From: Microstegium vimineum
Lineage: Eukaryota; Streptophyta; Magnoliopsida; Poales; Poaceae
NCBI GenBank assembly: GCA_022036555.1
Contig: CM039120.1
Span: 16,880,350-16,944,349 of the forward strand
Reading direction: 5' to 3'
DNA: 64,000 nt
Position 1 is the first letter of the stretch; each line of letters begins with the position of its first letter. Made by a program: the position numbers and the translations under genes. The notes under the pieces were generated by a model that was not told the DNA's origin, made no database searches, and saw nothing but the letters and a program-made list of their open reading frames with translations. Below are positions 1 to 10,632 of the stretch, piece after piece.

Positions 1-1577
1 CCATACTCGCGAGCTTTGCCCCGAGTTGATACTGCCACTATCGCTGCTAGATAGAATAGATAGAAGTATATAAGCATATATTAACTCTAGAGATAAGATA
101 CCGTATTGGAAGCAAGCACTAGATAAGTATAGAGTGAAATCTGCCATGGTACCTGAGGTAAGTGAGCGTATCTAATCAAAGGAAATCAAGACTCCAAACC
201 ACACTCCACAAGGATGATTACCAACTGCGGATCACAATTGACAAGTTTAGTTTAGTGAATTGGAGTTTGCATGAACTAGGGCATGTGATGATCAAGCTAG
301 TTGAAAAGCTAAACCAATGATCAAAGTCATACCCTAGGAGACAATGAAGCGAAGACGGCGAAGTCGAATTGACGATCAAGACAAAAACCTAGGTTTTAGG
401 AAAACCCTAGGTGGTAATCCCTTCTTGGCAATGGCAATGTGGAATGGCAATGGCAATGGAGGTGAAACCCTAGGTGGATGCACTGAATTGCAGGTTGGTC
501 GCCGGCGAGAGAGGCTCGACGGCGAGCTGGCGGTGGAGGCAGCAGGAGGCAGCGCTGGCTCTGCTACGGCGGCGGGAGAGAGGCAGAGTAGAGCAGAGCT
601 GAGCAGAGGAGGCGCGACTGAGCTCCGAGGAGAAGCTCACCGGGGCGAGGGAAATGGTGGTTGAGGCACGGGCATGTGGTGGAGCTAGGGTGGTGAGATG
701 GCGAGCGGCGACGCGGCGTACGGATGGCGGTGAAAAAGGCAACTGCCGGAACAATGCTCACGCGGGGGGTTAAGCGTAAAATTTTCGTGCGTCGGACCAC
801 TCGCCTTGGTCCGATGACAGGTCCGACGGACTCTGAGAAGAATCGAATCAATCCAGTAAGGGACCAAGCACCGGACTAGTGCTCCGGACCACTCGTCGAA
901 CTGGTCCGACGGTCTATTGACCGGAGAGAAAAACGCTGACTGAGGCTCCGGACCACTCGCCTATGGTCCGGTGGAGCGTCGGACCTCTGGTCCGACGGAT
1001 TATGTGAATTCGATTTTTAGAACTAGTGAGGGGCAGACCTCCGGACCACCTAGCGTCGGACTATGTCGAGAGGTCCGGAGGGTCGTCCAGAGCTTCATTT
1101 GCTTTGAATTTTTCCTGATTTTCTCTCCAACTTTTCTCTTAGCCAAGTACCAACAAAAAAGAGCAGAAAGAAACACTTGTTGGACTTAGCATAAGAACCA
1201 TCTCTCAAACCCTCAATTTAAAAATAGTTTGCCTTAGGCTAGAATTAGTTTTCTAAGGAAAATAGATCAATAAAGCTCCAAGGGTCACCATAGGGGCACA
1301 AGAGGGGTATTAGCTGAAGCTAGAGCTTTGAATTGCTCCCCCTAAGTGATGAACCTAGAGGATGACCAAACTTAACCAAAAAGGAAGCAACAAGCAACAC
1401 ACATGCATATGCAATGCAATTACGGAATTCGAATATAGGTTGCTTGCAAGTTTAAACCACGGTAAGGCTTTGTCACACGCTTGAGGGCGGTTATCCCGAC
1501 CGCGTTAGCCAAGCCTATGTGCATTACTAGAGATTAAACATGATTATATTACAAATGAATGCATGATTCACACAATC
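1..1577 (-). other. Noncoding sequence downstream of the Copia RNase H
   Basis: No gene is supported here. On the minus strand this follows the end of RNase H. It contains a purine run AGGGGGAG near 1350 that could be a polypurine tract, a GC-rich stretch at 480-760 with shadow ORFs, and the GGTCCG motif cluster at 770-1085. It may be the 3' untranslated region of the Copia element or an unrelated LTR piece; the sequence does not decide. Confidence 0.4.
770..1085. repeat. Cluster of short GGTCCGACG / CCGGACCAC motifs
   Basis: Direct and inverted copies of GGTCCG/CGGACC separated by 10-30 bases, often followed by ACTCG, which gives many short potential hairpins. The same motif class recurs at 8045-8530 and 30935-31370. 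Confidence 0.7.
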
Positions 1578-1874
1578 TCATTTTTTAGTGAAGTTTGAGT
1601 AATCAAGCACATTCAACTCGCTTCTCAACCTACAAAAGGTTGTTTCATCGAGTGGTTTAGTGAAGATATCCACCAATTGATCTTCGCTCTTAACTCCAAC
1701 TAGTGTGATGTCTTTCCTAGCTACATGATCTCTAAGAAAGTGATGGCGAATATCAATGTGCTTGGTGCGAGAGTGTTGAACCGGGTTGTTAGCAAGCTTT
1801 ACGGCGCTTTCATTATCACACAAAAGTGGAACATCTTTTAAAACAACACCGTAATCAAGAAGTGTTTGGGTCAT
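1578..1874 (-). pseudogene. Copia RNase H, C-terminal part (broken)
   Basis: This encodes the end of the Copia RNase H, recognisable from the segment DNESAVKLANNPVQHSRTKH followed by DIRHHFLRDH and FTKPLDE, all typical of Ty1/copia pol C-termini. It would degrade the RNA strand of the RNA-DNA hybrid during reverse transcription. The preceding block is read in the same frame but is cut off by an in-frame TAA near 1875-1877 where the family normally has a tryptophan codon. Upstream of that, a one-base loss near 2028 separates it from the reverse transcriptase. It is therefore not an independent gene. Confidence 0.85.
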
Positions 1875-1981
1875 TTATAAGATTTGTGCACAACTTGCTC
1901 CCATGGCAATGTATTCCGCCTCGGAGGTAGACAATGCCACACTGTTTTGCTTCTTGGAAGACCAAGAGACAAGTGATCTTC

Positions 1982-3841
1982 CTAGCAAATGGCAACCGCC
2001 GGAGGTACTCTTCCTATCAACTTTACACCGGCATAATCCGAATCAGAATAGCCACAAAGTAGGAAGGGAGCTCCTTTGGGATACCAGAGGCCAACGCTAG
2101 GGGTGTGCCTTATGTACCTAAGGATTCTTTTAACCGCACATAAATGCGACTCCTTAGGGTTTGCTTGAAACCTAGTACACATACACACACTAAACATGAT
2201 ATCCGGCCTAGATGCAGTGAGGTAAAGTAAACTACCAATCATTGAACGATAGAGAGTTTGGTCAATCGGTTTACCTCCCACATCGAGATCGAGATGCCCA
2301 TTAGTAGGCATTGGGGTCTTGATTGGCTTGCAATCCTCCATCTTGAATTTCTTGAGCACATCATGAGTGTACTTTTCTTGAGATATGAAGGTGCCCTCCC
2401 TCAATTGCTTCACTTGGAAGCCAAGGAAGAAGGTTAGCTCGCCAATCATTGACATCTCGAACTCTTTGGACATCAATGCACCAAATTCCTTGCAATGGTC
2501 TTGGTTTGTTGACCCAAATATAATGTCATCGACATATACTTGGCAAACAAAGATCTCTCCATTAAGCTTCTTGGTGAATAGTGTTGTGTCGACGATCCCG
2601 ATCTTGAAGCCCTTCTTGAGTAGGAAGTCCCTTAGCCTCTCGTACCAAGCTCTTGGAGCTTGCTTCAGTCCATAGAGAGCCTTGGACAACCTATAGACAT
2701 GATTAGGCAAGTTTGGATCTTCAAACCCGGGAGGTTGTGAGACATAGACAAATTCATTGATGAAACCATTTATAAAGGCACTCTTCACATCCATTTGAAA
2801 AAGTTTCATTTTTTGATGTGAAGCATATGCCAAAAGGATATGTATGGCTTCTAGTCTTGCAACCGGTGCAAAGGTCTCCCAAAAATCCAAGTCTTCAACT
2901 TGGGAGAACCCCTTTGCCACCAACCTTGCCTTGTTCCTCACAACCACGCCTTGATCATCTTGCTTGTTCCTAAACACCCACTTGGTGCCAATGATTCTTG
3001 CTCCCTTTGGCCTTTCTTCAATTGTCCACACTTGGTTCCAGGTGAAGTTGTTAAGTTCTTCATGCATGGCATTCACCCAATCCGGATCCGCAAGTGCGTC
3101 CTCTACACTAGTAGGCTCAACAAAAGAAACAAACAAGTGATGTTCAACATAAGATGCAAGTCTAGAGCGAGTCATTACTCCCTTTGATGGACTTCCTATT
3201 ATTTGATCATGGGGGTGTGCTTGAAGGATAGGTGTTGATCTTCTATCATGAACTTGAGGAGGAGGACGTGGTGCTTCAACATTGCTTGCTTCGGCCTCGG
3301 CTTGATCTAGAGGGATGAAGGTATCTTCTTGAGCTTCCCTCATTTGATCTTCTTCAACTTGAGGCGTGCGAGGTGGAGAAAGATCTTGATTATCATCATC
3401 TTCTACTTCTTCCACCTCTTGCGGGTTGATAGCACCAATTGGCATATTCTTCATTGCCTCCCTCAATGGTTCATCACCTACATCAATATCCTCAAGCGCT
3501 CCTTGGGAGCCATTAGTTTCATCAAATTCCAAGTCATATGTTTCTTCAACTAAGCCGATGGCTTTGTTAAATACACGGTATGCCTTGGACTTAAGCGAAT
3601 ATCCAACAAGGAAACCAAGATCACACCGCCGTTGGAATTTACCCAAGTGTTGGCGCTTCTTGTAGATGTAAACTTTGCATCCAAACACCCGGAAGAATGA
3701 AATATCCGGCTTCTTCCCATTCACAAGCTCATAGGGAGTCTTCTTCAATAGCCTTTGAATAAAGAGGCGGTTTGCCGCATAGCAAGTGGTGTTGATGGAC
3801 TCCGCCCAAAACTTCTCCGGAGTGTTGTACTCATCAAGCAT
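1982..3841 (-). pseudogene. Copia integrase C-terminus and reverse transcriptase (broken)
   Basis: The first part (MLDEYNTPEKFWAES) is the end of the integrase core, followed by the GKKPDISFFRVFGCKVY block and an acidic linker. The reverse transcriptase begins around WVFRNKQDDQGVVVRNKARL. It carries YVDDIIFGSTN, the catalytic double aspartate of Copia reverse transcriptases, then FLGFQVKQL and YRSMIGSLLYLTASRPDI. The frame is lost near 2028 by a single-base deletion after SDSDYAG, so the RNase H is read out of frame. The left junction at 3841-3890 is a second frameshift. About 620 codons remain open, suggesting moderate age. Confidence 0.93.
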
Positions 3842-3879
3842 AGACCTTGCTAGAGTTATGAGCGCCCGGTTCTTCCTCT

Positions 3880-4800
3880 CTACAACACCATTTTTTGTGG
3901 AGTATATGTGGCGGATACCTCATGCTTGATCCCCACTTCATCACAATAGTCCTCAATCTTTGTGTTGACAAACTCAGTGTCATTGTCACTTCTTATCTTC
4001 TTGATTTTCACTTCAAACTCATTTTGTGCCCTTGTTGTAAACTTCTTGAAGATAGCTTGAGTTTCAATCTTGTCTTGAAGAAAGAACACCCAAGTGTACC
4101 TTGAATAATCATCAACCACCACTAGGCAAAAGAGATTTCCTCCAAGACTAGCATATGTAGTGGGGTCGAAAAGATCCATGTGAAGTAATTCAAGTACTCT
4201 TGAGGTTGACATGAATGCTTTAGTGGGATGGGTGTTGGCAACTTGCTTGCCGGCTTGACATGCACTACACAACTTGTCCTTCTCAAACACCACATCCTTC
4301 ACACCTCTAACCATCTCCTTCTTGACAAGTTTCTTCAAAGTTGACATGCCCACATGTGCTAATCTTCTATGCCAAAGCCAACCCAAAGAACTCTTGGAGA
4401 ATAGACATGTTTGCAACTCGGCTTCATTTGAGGTGAAATCCACTAAGTAGAGGTTGTTGTGCCAAAACCCTTTGAATATCATTGATGAATCTTCAATCTT
4501 GGTCACAATCACCTCGGTTGGAGTGAATAGACAATGGAATCCAAGATCACAAAGTTGACCCACGGAAAGCAAGTTGAAGCTTAAAGATTGAACTAGCAAG
4601 ACATTTGATATTGATTGATCATTTGAGATTGCCACTTTGCCTAGACCTTGAACTTTAGCTTTTGAATTGTCCCCAAAGGTAATCTTGTCTTGCCCTTCAC
4701 ATTCTTCATCAAGTGTGGTGAACATCTGGGAGTCACCGGTCATATGTTGAGTGCAACCACTATCAATCACCCAATGACTTCCACCGGTCTTGTAGTTCAC
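3880..4800 (-). pseudogene. Copia protease and integrase N-terminal half (broken)
   Basis: The protease is visible at the start: WVIDSGCTQHMTGD contains the D-S-G catalytic triplet of Copia aspartic proteases. An integrase zinc-binding block follows (WHRRLAHVGMSTLKKLVKKE, then CSACQAGK) and the core with HMDLFDPTTYASLGG and DDYSRYTWVFFL. The reading ends at KHEVSATYTPQ, where one base is missing in an A-run near 3890 and shifts the frame before the final catalytic segment. It has no ATG of its own and would have been made as part of a polyprotein. It is in the same frame as gag, from which two stops separate it. Confidence 0.92.
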
Positions 4801-4821
4801 CTACACACAAGCAACTTGGAG

Positions 4822-7230
4822 TTAAGCTTGTTGTTTGGGAACCCACTCAAAGCGGGGCCCCATTGCCTTGGTAACCATCTCCTTTGCAACCCAAAGAACT
4901 CTTGGCTTGTTCTTCATTGGTGGACCAAGGAACACTACTAGTGGTCTACCCTTGTGTTCCTTCGTGATGACATAGTGAGCATCATGAGCAAATGGCCTTA
5001 TGTGCTTGGGCAAGGTCTTGGGTGGTTGAGTCTTGCAATCATAAGCGAAATGACCCACTTGACCGCACTCAAAGCATCTTCTTGGCTTGGGCTTTGAGTA
5101 TTCTTTATTGTAGCCATTGTACTTGTTCTTGTAATAATTCTTGGCCTTAATCTCAACCTTTGCCTTCATGATTTGGTTCTCCTTGAACCCAATGCCCGTC
5201 TTGTCATTCTTCATGACGGTGTTCATAAAAAACTCACTTTGAAGGTTGTGACCCTTGGTGAACTTCTCAAAGCCACTTGTAAGCTTTGTCTTGTCATTCT
5301 TGAGCTTGACAATTTCTTGTCTTAGAGAGGTGATCAATGTGATAGCATCCTTGTCTTCTTCTTGAGCCGGCTTGATGACAATAGGCTTGTTAGACTTGAG
5401 AGTGATTAGCTCTTCCTTGAGCTTTGAGTTTTCTTCTCTCATCTTGACATAGTCATCATACTTGTCGGCTTCGACAACCCTCTTGCCCTTGCACTTGGCA
5501 CTTTGCTCAAGATCCACATCATCAATCAAGATATCACAAGAGGTAGCACTATCACACTTAGCACACGGGTTAGTAGCAACATGTGTAGCAAGATCTTGAT
5601 TAAGCAATTCATTTGCTACCACTAGTGTGCCATGTTCTTGCTTGACATTTTGGTAGTCATCTTTTAGCAAGTTATACCTTGTGTGGAGCTCTTGTGTTGA
5701 CCTCTCAAGCTTATCATGTTTCTCATTAGCTTGCTTAAGAGAGGCTTTGAGCTCCCTAGTGCTAGATGTGAGAGAATTAATCTCAAGCTTCAAATCATCA
5801 TTAGCACTAGTCAAGGTGTCAAGCTTATCATGCAAGTTTCCTTTGATCTCAAGTAGCTTGTCATTTTTACGTTTGTACTTCCTTATGATGCTAGAGTACT
5901 TGTTGCAAATTTTAATTAGCTCATCATAGGAAGGTGCTTCTTCATCGTCACTATCATTACCACTAGAGTCACCAATGTCATCATCCTCTATTTGTACCTT
6001 CTTTTCACCCTTAGCCATGAGGCATAGGTGTGTAGAGGATGAGCCCGGTGATGAAGAAGAAGGTGGCGGTGGAAGGGAAGAACCAATCACCAAAGCGGCC
6101 ACCTTCTCATCTTCACTCTCATCATCGGAGGAGTCACTAGAGTCCTCAATGTCGGTGAGCCAATCACCCACAATGTAAGCCTTGCCATCTTTATTCTTCT
6201 TGTGAAAGTTGAAGTTTTTATTCTTCTTGTATGGCTTGTCTTGCTTCTTGTCATCATCACTTGAGTCATCATTGCCATCCTTGTTCTTCTTGAACTTGTT
6301 CTTGTTCTTAAAGTTCTTGAACTTGTGTTTCTTCTCTTCGGGGCAAGCATGAGCTAGATGACCAAGAGTGCCGCAATTATAGCACTTCATTTGGGAGATT
6401 GGCTTCCTTGAGGTGCTTGTGAAGAATTTCTTCTTCTTTGAGTAAAATTTGACTCCACTCTTGTTAAGCCTCTTTAACATCTTGGTGGTCTTCCTCACCA
6501 TGCGTGCAATGTGATCTTCATCATCCTCTTCTTCACTTGCACTCTCAATAACATATTGAATCTTGCACTTCTCCTTGGAGGATGCCTTGAGAGCCAAGTC
6601 TTTCTTCTCTTCCTTTTCTTTCTTCTTGGAAGTAGAAGAGCTACCATCACCAATCTTCATGTACATCTCGTGAGCATTGATCTTGCCCAAGACTTGAGTT
6701 GGTGTGGCCCCGGAGAGGTCTCCTTGGTGAAGCACCGTGACGATGTGGCCATACTTCTCAATTGGCAAGACACACAAGATCTTGCGTACCACATCGGCCG
6801 GCGCCATTTGGTTGAGCCCAAGTCCATTCAACTCCTCTACAAGAATATTAAGACATGAGTACATCTCATTAGCATTCTCATGAGTAAGCATAGTAAAGGA
6901 GTTCAACTTGGCCATGACCAAATGGTAGCGTTCCTCATGCTCACACTTGGTCCCTTCGTGTAGCGCACAAATGGTTGTCCAAACATCGTTAGCGGTTTTG
7001 CAATTCCGCACACGGTTGAACACATCCTTGCCAATGCCACAGAAAAGAATGTTCTTTGGCTTGGCATTGTTCTTCTCAAAGAAGGGATCATCGGCAAACA
7101 CGGTGCCACCTATGGTAGCGGCTTTGTGCACACCGAGATCCACGGCCTCAAGGTAGGCCTCCATCCGCACTTTCCAATACGGAAAATCATCCCCATCAAA
7201 CATGGGTGGCGGTCCATCCCCATGGGACAT
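4822..7230 (-). CDS. Copia Gag, intact 802-residue ORF
   Basis: This is the structural protein of the element, forming virus-like particles and packaging RNA. The first 200 residues (starting MSHGDGPPPMFDGDDFPYWK) match the UBN2/retrotransposon gag fold of grass Copia elements. A CCHC zinc knuckle CYNCGTLGHLAHAC lies near residue 283 and a second, CFECGQVGHFAYDC, near the C-terminus. Between them are acidic S/D/E runs, K/N-rich stretches and a long heptad-like region consistent with coiled coil. The ATG at 7228-7230 lies about 50 bases downstream of the primer site, as expected. TAA at 4822-4824 and TAG at 4801-4803 close it, both in frame with the following protease. Confidence 0.92.
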   Translation of the reverse strand: MSHGDGPPPMFDGDDFPYWKVRMEAYLEAVDLGVHKAATIGGTVFADDPFFEKNNAKPKNILFCGIGKDVFNRVRNCKTANDVWTTICALHEGTKCEHEERYHLVMAKLNSFTMLTHENANEMYSCLNILVEELNGLGLNQMAPADVVRKILCVLPIEKYGHIVTVLHQGDLSGATPTQVLGKINAHEMYMKIGDGSSSTSKKKEKEEKKDLALKASSKEKCKIQYVIESASEEEDDEDHIARMVRKTTKMLKRLNKSGVKFYSKKKKFFTSTSRKPISQMKCYNCGTLGHLAHACPEEKKHKFKNFKNKNKFKKNKDGNDDSSDDDKKQDKPYKKNKNFNFHKKNKDGKAYIVGDWLTDIEDSSDSSDDESEDEKVAALVIGSSLPPPPSSSSPGSSSTHLCLMAKGEKKVQIEDDDIGDSSGNDSDDEEAPSYDELIKICNKYSSIIRKYKRKNDKLLEIKGNLHDKLDTLTSANDDLKLEINSLTSSTRELKASLKQANEKHDKLERSTQELHTRYNLLKDDYQNVKQEHGTLVVANELLNQDLATHVATNPCAKCDSATSCDILIDDVDLEQSAKCKGKRVVEADKYDDYVKMREENSKLKEELITLKSNKPIVIKPAQEEDKDAITLITSLRQEIVKLKNDKTKLTSGFEKFTKGHNLQSEFFMNTVMKNDKTGIGFKENQIMKAKVEIKAKNYYKNKYNGYNKEYSKPKPRRCFECGQVGHFAYDCKTQPPKTLPKHIRPFAHDAHYVITKEHKGRPLVVFLGPPMKNKPRVLWVAKEMVTKAMGPRFEWVPKQQA

Positions 7231-7270
7231 CTTGCTCTAGGCGGTAAAGCCTAAATTGAAAGCAACCTTG

Positions 7271-7281
7271 CTTTGATACCA
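7271..7281 (-). promoter_or_regulatory. Primer-binding site, initiator tRNA-Met type
   Basis: On the minus strand it reads TGGTATCAAAG, two bases inside the end of the 5' LTR. This matches the usual plant Copia primer site complementary to the 3' end of initiator tRNA-Met. It fixes the orientation and the inner LTR boundary. Confidence 0.85.
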
Positions 7282-7283
7282 AT

Positions 7284-8799
7284 TGAAAGGATCTAGATGC
7301 CCAAGAGGGGGGTGAATTGGGCTTCTTTTAAATTTCTAAAGCAATATTAAAACCTATTAATGCCAATCACCCCCTAGTGCCTATCGCAATGTGTATCCTA
7401 ACTAGAAAGCAATAGCAAGCCAAGGAATTGAAAGACAACCTAAGCAATTCTAGTAGGAATAGAAAGAACAAGGTGGAAAGTAATGCAAGTAAGTAAAGAG
7501 CTAGGGAAAGGAATTCTTGATGCAACAATGTTTTCCCGAGGTATCGAGGTATCGACACACCCCCCCTAGTCCTCGTTGGAGCACCTCGCAAGGTATAGCT
7601 CCCCCTCTACCCGCGCAAGGGTAGAGTGCTCTCTACGGGCTAATTCTTCGCCACTCCGGCTCGGTGAACCGCCCACAACCGATCACAGAAGCTTGGAGAA
7701 GAGCCGCCGACAATCTTCCGACGATCACTTCCTCTGAACACCACCAAACCGTCTAGGTGCTGTCGAACACCAAGAGTAACAAGCACAAGACCTTCACTTG
7801 ACCAACTCAAGGCTAGGAAGGTGGATGGATGCACACAAGTCACTCCTAATCACTCTAGGAGGGAAGAACAAGATGAACTCTCTCAAATCTCTCCCTCACT
7901 AGGCACTTGGCTCTACAAGAAGTCTCTCAAAGATTCCTCAGGTGAAACAATGGCCAAGAGACCTCTCAAGGACGAAGAGGGCAACTATAAATAATCTCCA
8001 CCTTCGAAACTAGCCGTTTCTTACTTTTTCCACTTTCTGCGAAGGCACCAGACTAGTTCAGAGGTCACACCACCGGACTAAGGCAACTGGTCCGGAGCGC
8101 ACTTCACAGATCAAACTTGCTGGAAAGCAGGCACCGTCGGACCACTCGCTATGGTCCGACGCCCTGGTCCGGAGCTAGGGTGCTTACTGGACTCCAAGGT
8201 CCAGCTGAGCAAAGCACCACCGGACCACTCGCCTTGGTCTGGTGCCCTGGTCCGACGCAGAGGTCCGGAGCCAGGGTGCTCACTGGATCCACCATTTTCT
8301 CTGACAAGAAGCGTCGGACTAGAAGACGGCCCTCCGTCGGACTAGTCCGGAGCCTCCTCTGAGGCTGGCTTCCTCTGGCAGGGACCTCCGGACCACTCGT
8401 CTATGGTCCGGTGCTCCTTTGGACAGGTGGTCCGGAGCTCTTGTCTCTGAAACTTGCCTAAGACAGGGACCGTCGAACCACTCTCCTTGGTCTGACGCCT
8501 CCTAGGCAGACTGGTCTGGAGCCTCTTTCTCCCCCTGTTTCAACTCTTTTTACTAAGACTTCACTAGGGGTTTTGCTCCTACCATCTCAAGGGCTATAAG
8601 CAGGGTCTCTAGGACTAGTTGTGACAAGTGTGCATACACCTACATTCCCAAACTTTCCTAGGTCAAGCTACTAACCTCATACCCCCTTTATAGTACAGTC
8701 AAAGGAAAAAACAAAGCCCTAGTCTATACTTAGTGCCCTTCTCACACCTTATGGCACTAAGAGCTAGCCTAGTCTTTACCTTGAAGCTTAATCCTTTCA
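7284..8799 (-). repeat. 5' LTR of the Copia element
   Basis: On the plus strand it begins TGAAAGGAT and ends ATCCTTTCA, a nine-base perfect inverted terminus, and is 1,516 bp long. The stretch near 7300-7320 (AAGAGGGGGGTGAATTGGG) is characteristic of this grass Copia LTR group. It carries the GGTCCG motif cluster at 8045-8530. The five bases after it are ACCGA; the matching copy at the far end cannot be checked. Confidence 0.88.
8045..8530. repeat. GGTCCG / CGGACC motif array inside the Copia LTR
   Basis: About fifteen copies of GGTCCG(A/G)-type half sites occur in both orientations at irregular 15-40 base spacing, several preceded by CACTCG. It shares the motif but not the spacing with the cluster at 770-1085. 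Confidence 0.7.
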
Positions 8800-9059
8800 A
8801 CCGAAACGATTTCCATCTTGGGGGCATGAATATCCATTAAGCCCATTCAATAAGCATCACTTATGACCTAACTCTAATGACTTTGCCTCTGCAAAACACA
8901 CGTTAGTCATAGTGACCTAGTATTGTCGTTAATCGCCTAAACACAAGGGACCATGATTCTTCAGTCCTTTATTTCAAAACGAGGATAGGTGGAGAAAGTA
9001 ATAGGCATCAAAGAGCAGATGGTCCTTTGTAATTCACTGGGATACCTGTGTTCTTGCAG
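8800..9059 (+). other. Probable intron of the BUB3-like gene
   Basis: This lies between the Copia LTR end and the first visible exon and has no coding signal of its own. It ends in a polypyrimidine-poor but usable acceptor (TGTTCTTGCAG). Confidence 0.5.
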
Positions 9060-10406
9060 ATATGCATTTCGTTGTCATCCAAAATCCAGAAATGGAAGAT
9101 CAAATCTGGTCCCTGTAAATTGCATTGCAGTTCATCCCTGGTAAGCTTTGTGTAAAGAAGTCTATAGTTTTCTCAAAGTAAAGATAAATTCGTATGTTTC
9201 TTGTCACCAGCAAGAAAACCTTTGTTACTGGAGATGATGAAGGATGCACTATTGCCTGGGATGCTCATTCGAAAAAGGAGCTGATTGAGGTGATATCAAG
9301 TTTTTCTTGAAAATGATACATTTATTTCTTAATCTAGAAGAGGTTTTTGTGAGTGGTACTTAGATAGATTATTTGAGTAAGACAACACTAGTCTCTGCCC
9401 TCTACCCATATTCTCTCCTGCTAAATCTTGTGTTGTACACTCTCCTTCCCCATACTGATTATTTTGTACCTTCCAAAAAATACTATTACTATCTGTCCCA
9501 CAGATTCAGTTCCAAAAGTTATTTCTTAATAAGAAAAGGATGAAGTGCAACAACAATGACTCCCCACCCCAAGTCATTTATCCTTGCGCTAATGTTTTCT
9601 TTTTGCACACATTTAATTTTTCACAAGTGCACTTTTTTGTTCTTTGATTTAGTGACATTAAAATAACAATGTTTACTATCACAGCTTCCAACCTATTTGG
9701 ACAGTGTGGCGTCAATGGCATACAACCATAATGGTCAACTTCTGGCGGTTGCCTCAAACTGTTCTTTAGAAGTGGATAAAGGGTGAGTGGCTTGTAAACT
9801 TACAAGATGTTATTAATTTTATTCATGACCATCAGATTTATCTTGAATGGCTGTAAAAAAGGCCACAAACCAACATAATGTATCCATGGTCAAATTTGAA
9901 TTGTAGACAACTCCAGTAGGGGTGCCTTTGAGCTATCAGCTATTTAAATACCTAAATAGGTGCTTTAACACGAAAAGTCACTTTTTCTTGCCACATGCAG
10001 GATATACTGCGCTCTTATTTTGTTGTCTTCATGTCTAAGAACAATACACCCCATTAGCCATTGCTTTCTCTTCTCCCTAAGCACCCATTCTTTAGTAAGC
10101 ATCTTGCCTTCTACGTTGGGTTATGTGGTATTTGACACTGCAAGGGTAAAGTAATAATAATCGTTTCTGAAAGAATGATATCCTTCTATTGCTTGCCAAA
10201 TCGTTGGCTTCAGTTAAGTTATGAATGCACAGAGGAGTTTTGTTTCTCGCTTCTGCTGCAGATTTTTGCATCCTACCTTAAAGCATTATATGTCTTCGTC
10301 TCAAAGAAATCACCGAGCGTGTCTGATAATCATTTCATTTACTTCCACGTTTTCTTTGTCCAGGGTGAGCGACCACCACCAGGTATTCATTGAAAACTTC
10401 ATGTGA
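9060..10406 (+). CDS. BUB3.3: BUB3-like WD40 mitotic checkpoint protein, last four exons (5' part not in the window)
   Basis: Exons at 9060-9140, 9211-9289, 9685-9782 and 10364-10406, each bounded by AG/GT with phases that join without a stop; TGA at 10404-10406. The joined reading contains YAFRCHPKSRNGRSNLVPVN, KKTFVTGDDEGCTIAWDAHS, LPTYLDSVASMAYNHNGQLL, AVASN and a short tail VDKGVSDHHQVFIENFM. These match in order the final WD40 blades and C-terminus of BUB3 proteins: the CH.K..NGR segment, the FVTGD.DG..WD blade, and the GQLLAVAS blade. BUB3 acts at kinetochores with BUB1/MAD proteins to delay anaphase. The N-terminal exons would lie left of the Copia element, which probably sits in an intron. 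The gene could be intact or a fragment; the plant BUB3.3 assignment is inference. Confidence 0.75.
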
Positions 10407-10632
10407 TGCGAGATTAACTGTTCTGTACTGTCCTTTGGTTTTTGGGATGGGTAAACTTTGCTGGATATGTCTCCAGTCCCGGTGGCGTGCTGATGCCGCT
10501 TTCTTTTGGGATTGCCCTTGGTCTTTAGTCAGGTTTGCGCAGGTGTAGACCTTTTTTAGCCTTTCTAGATTGATCTCTTGTTTCTTTCTGTCATGTCTAT
10601 CAAACTGCTACTGGTTCATTGTATTTCCATTA
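10407..10632 (+). other. Probable 3' UTR of the BUB3-like gene
   Basis: This is T-rich sequence after the stop codon and up to the Helitron end. No clear AATAAA is present before the Helitron junction, so the native polyadenylation region may lie beyond the insertion. Confidence 0.4.

Larger units (their letters stand above)
1..8799 (-). mobile_element. SIRE/Maximus-like Ty1-copia retrotransposon, degenerate, left end outside the window or lost
   Basis: Gag, protease-integrase, reverse transcriptase and RNase H follow in Copia order on the minus strand. The 5' LTR lies at 7284-8799 and an initiator-tRNA-Met-type primer site beside it. The very long gag with coiled-coil segment and two zinc knuckles, and the gag and pol blocks in one frame separated only by stops, fit the SIRE/Maximus lineage. 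No copy of the 7284-8799 LTR is recognisable between 1 and 1577, so the 3' LTR is beyond the window or deleted. The pol is dead: two single-base frameshifts and several in-frame stops. The element points away from the BUB3-like gene to its right. Confidence 0.85.

Noticed and set aside
1..1577. 3' LTR of the first Copia element
   Set aside because: Neither end sequence nor interior of the 7284-8799 LTR could be aligned here; only the GGTCCG motif is shared.
8045..8530. CRISPR-like array
   Set aside because: Motifs are short, in both orientations, irregularly spaced and inside a plant LTR; there are no regular repeat-spacer units.
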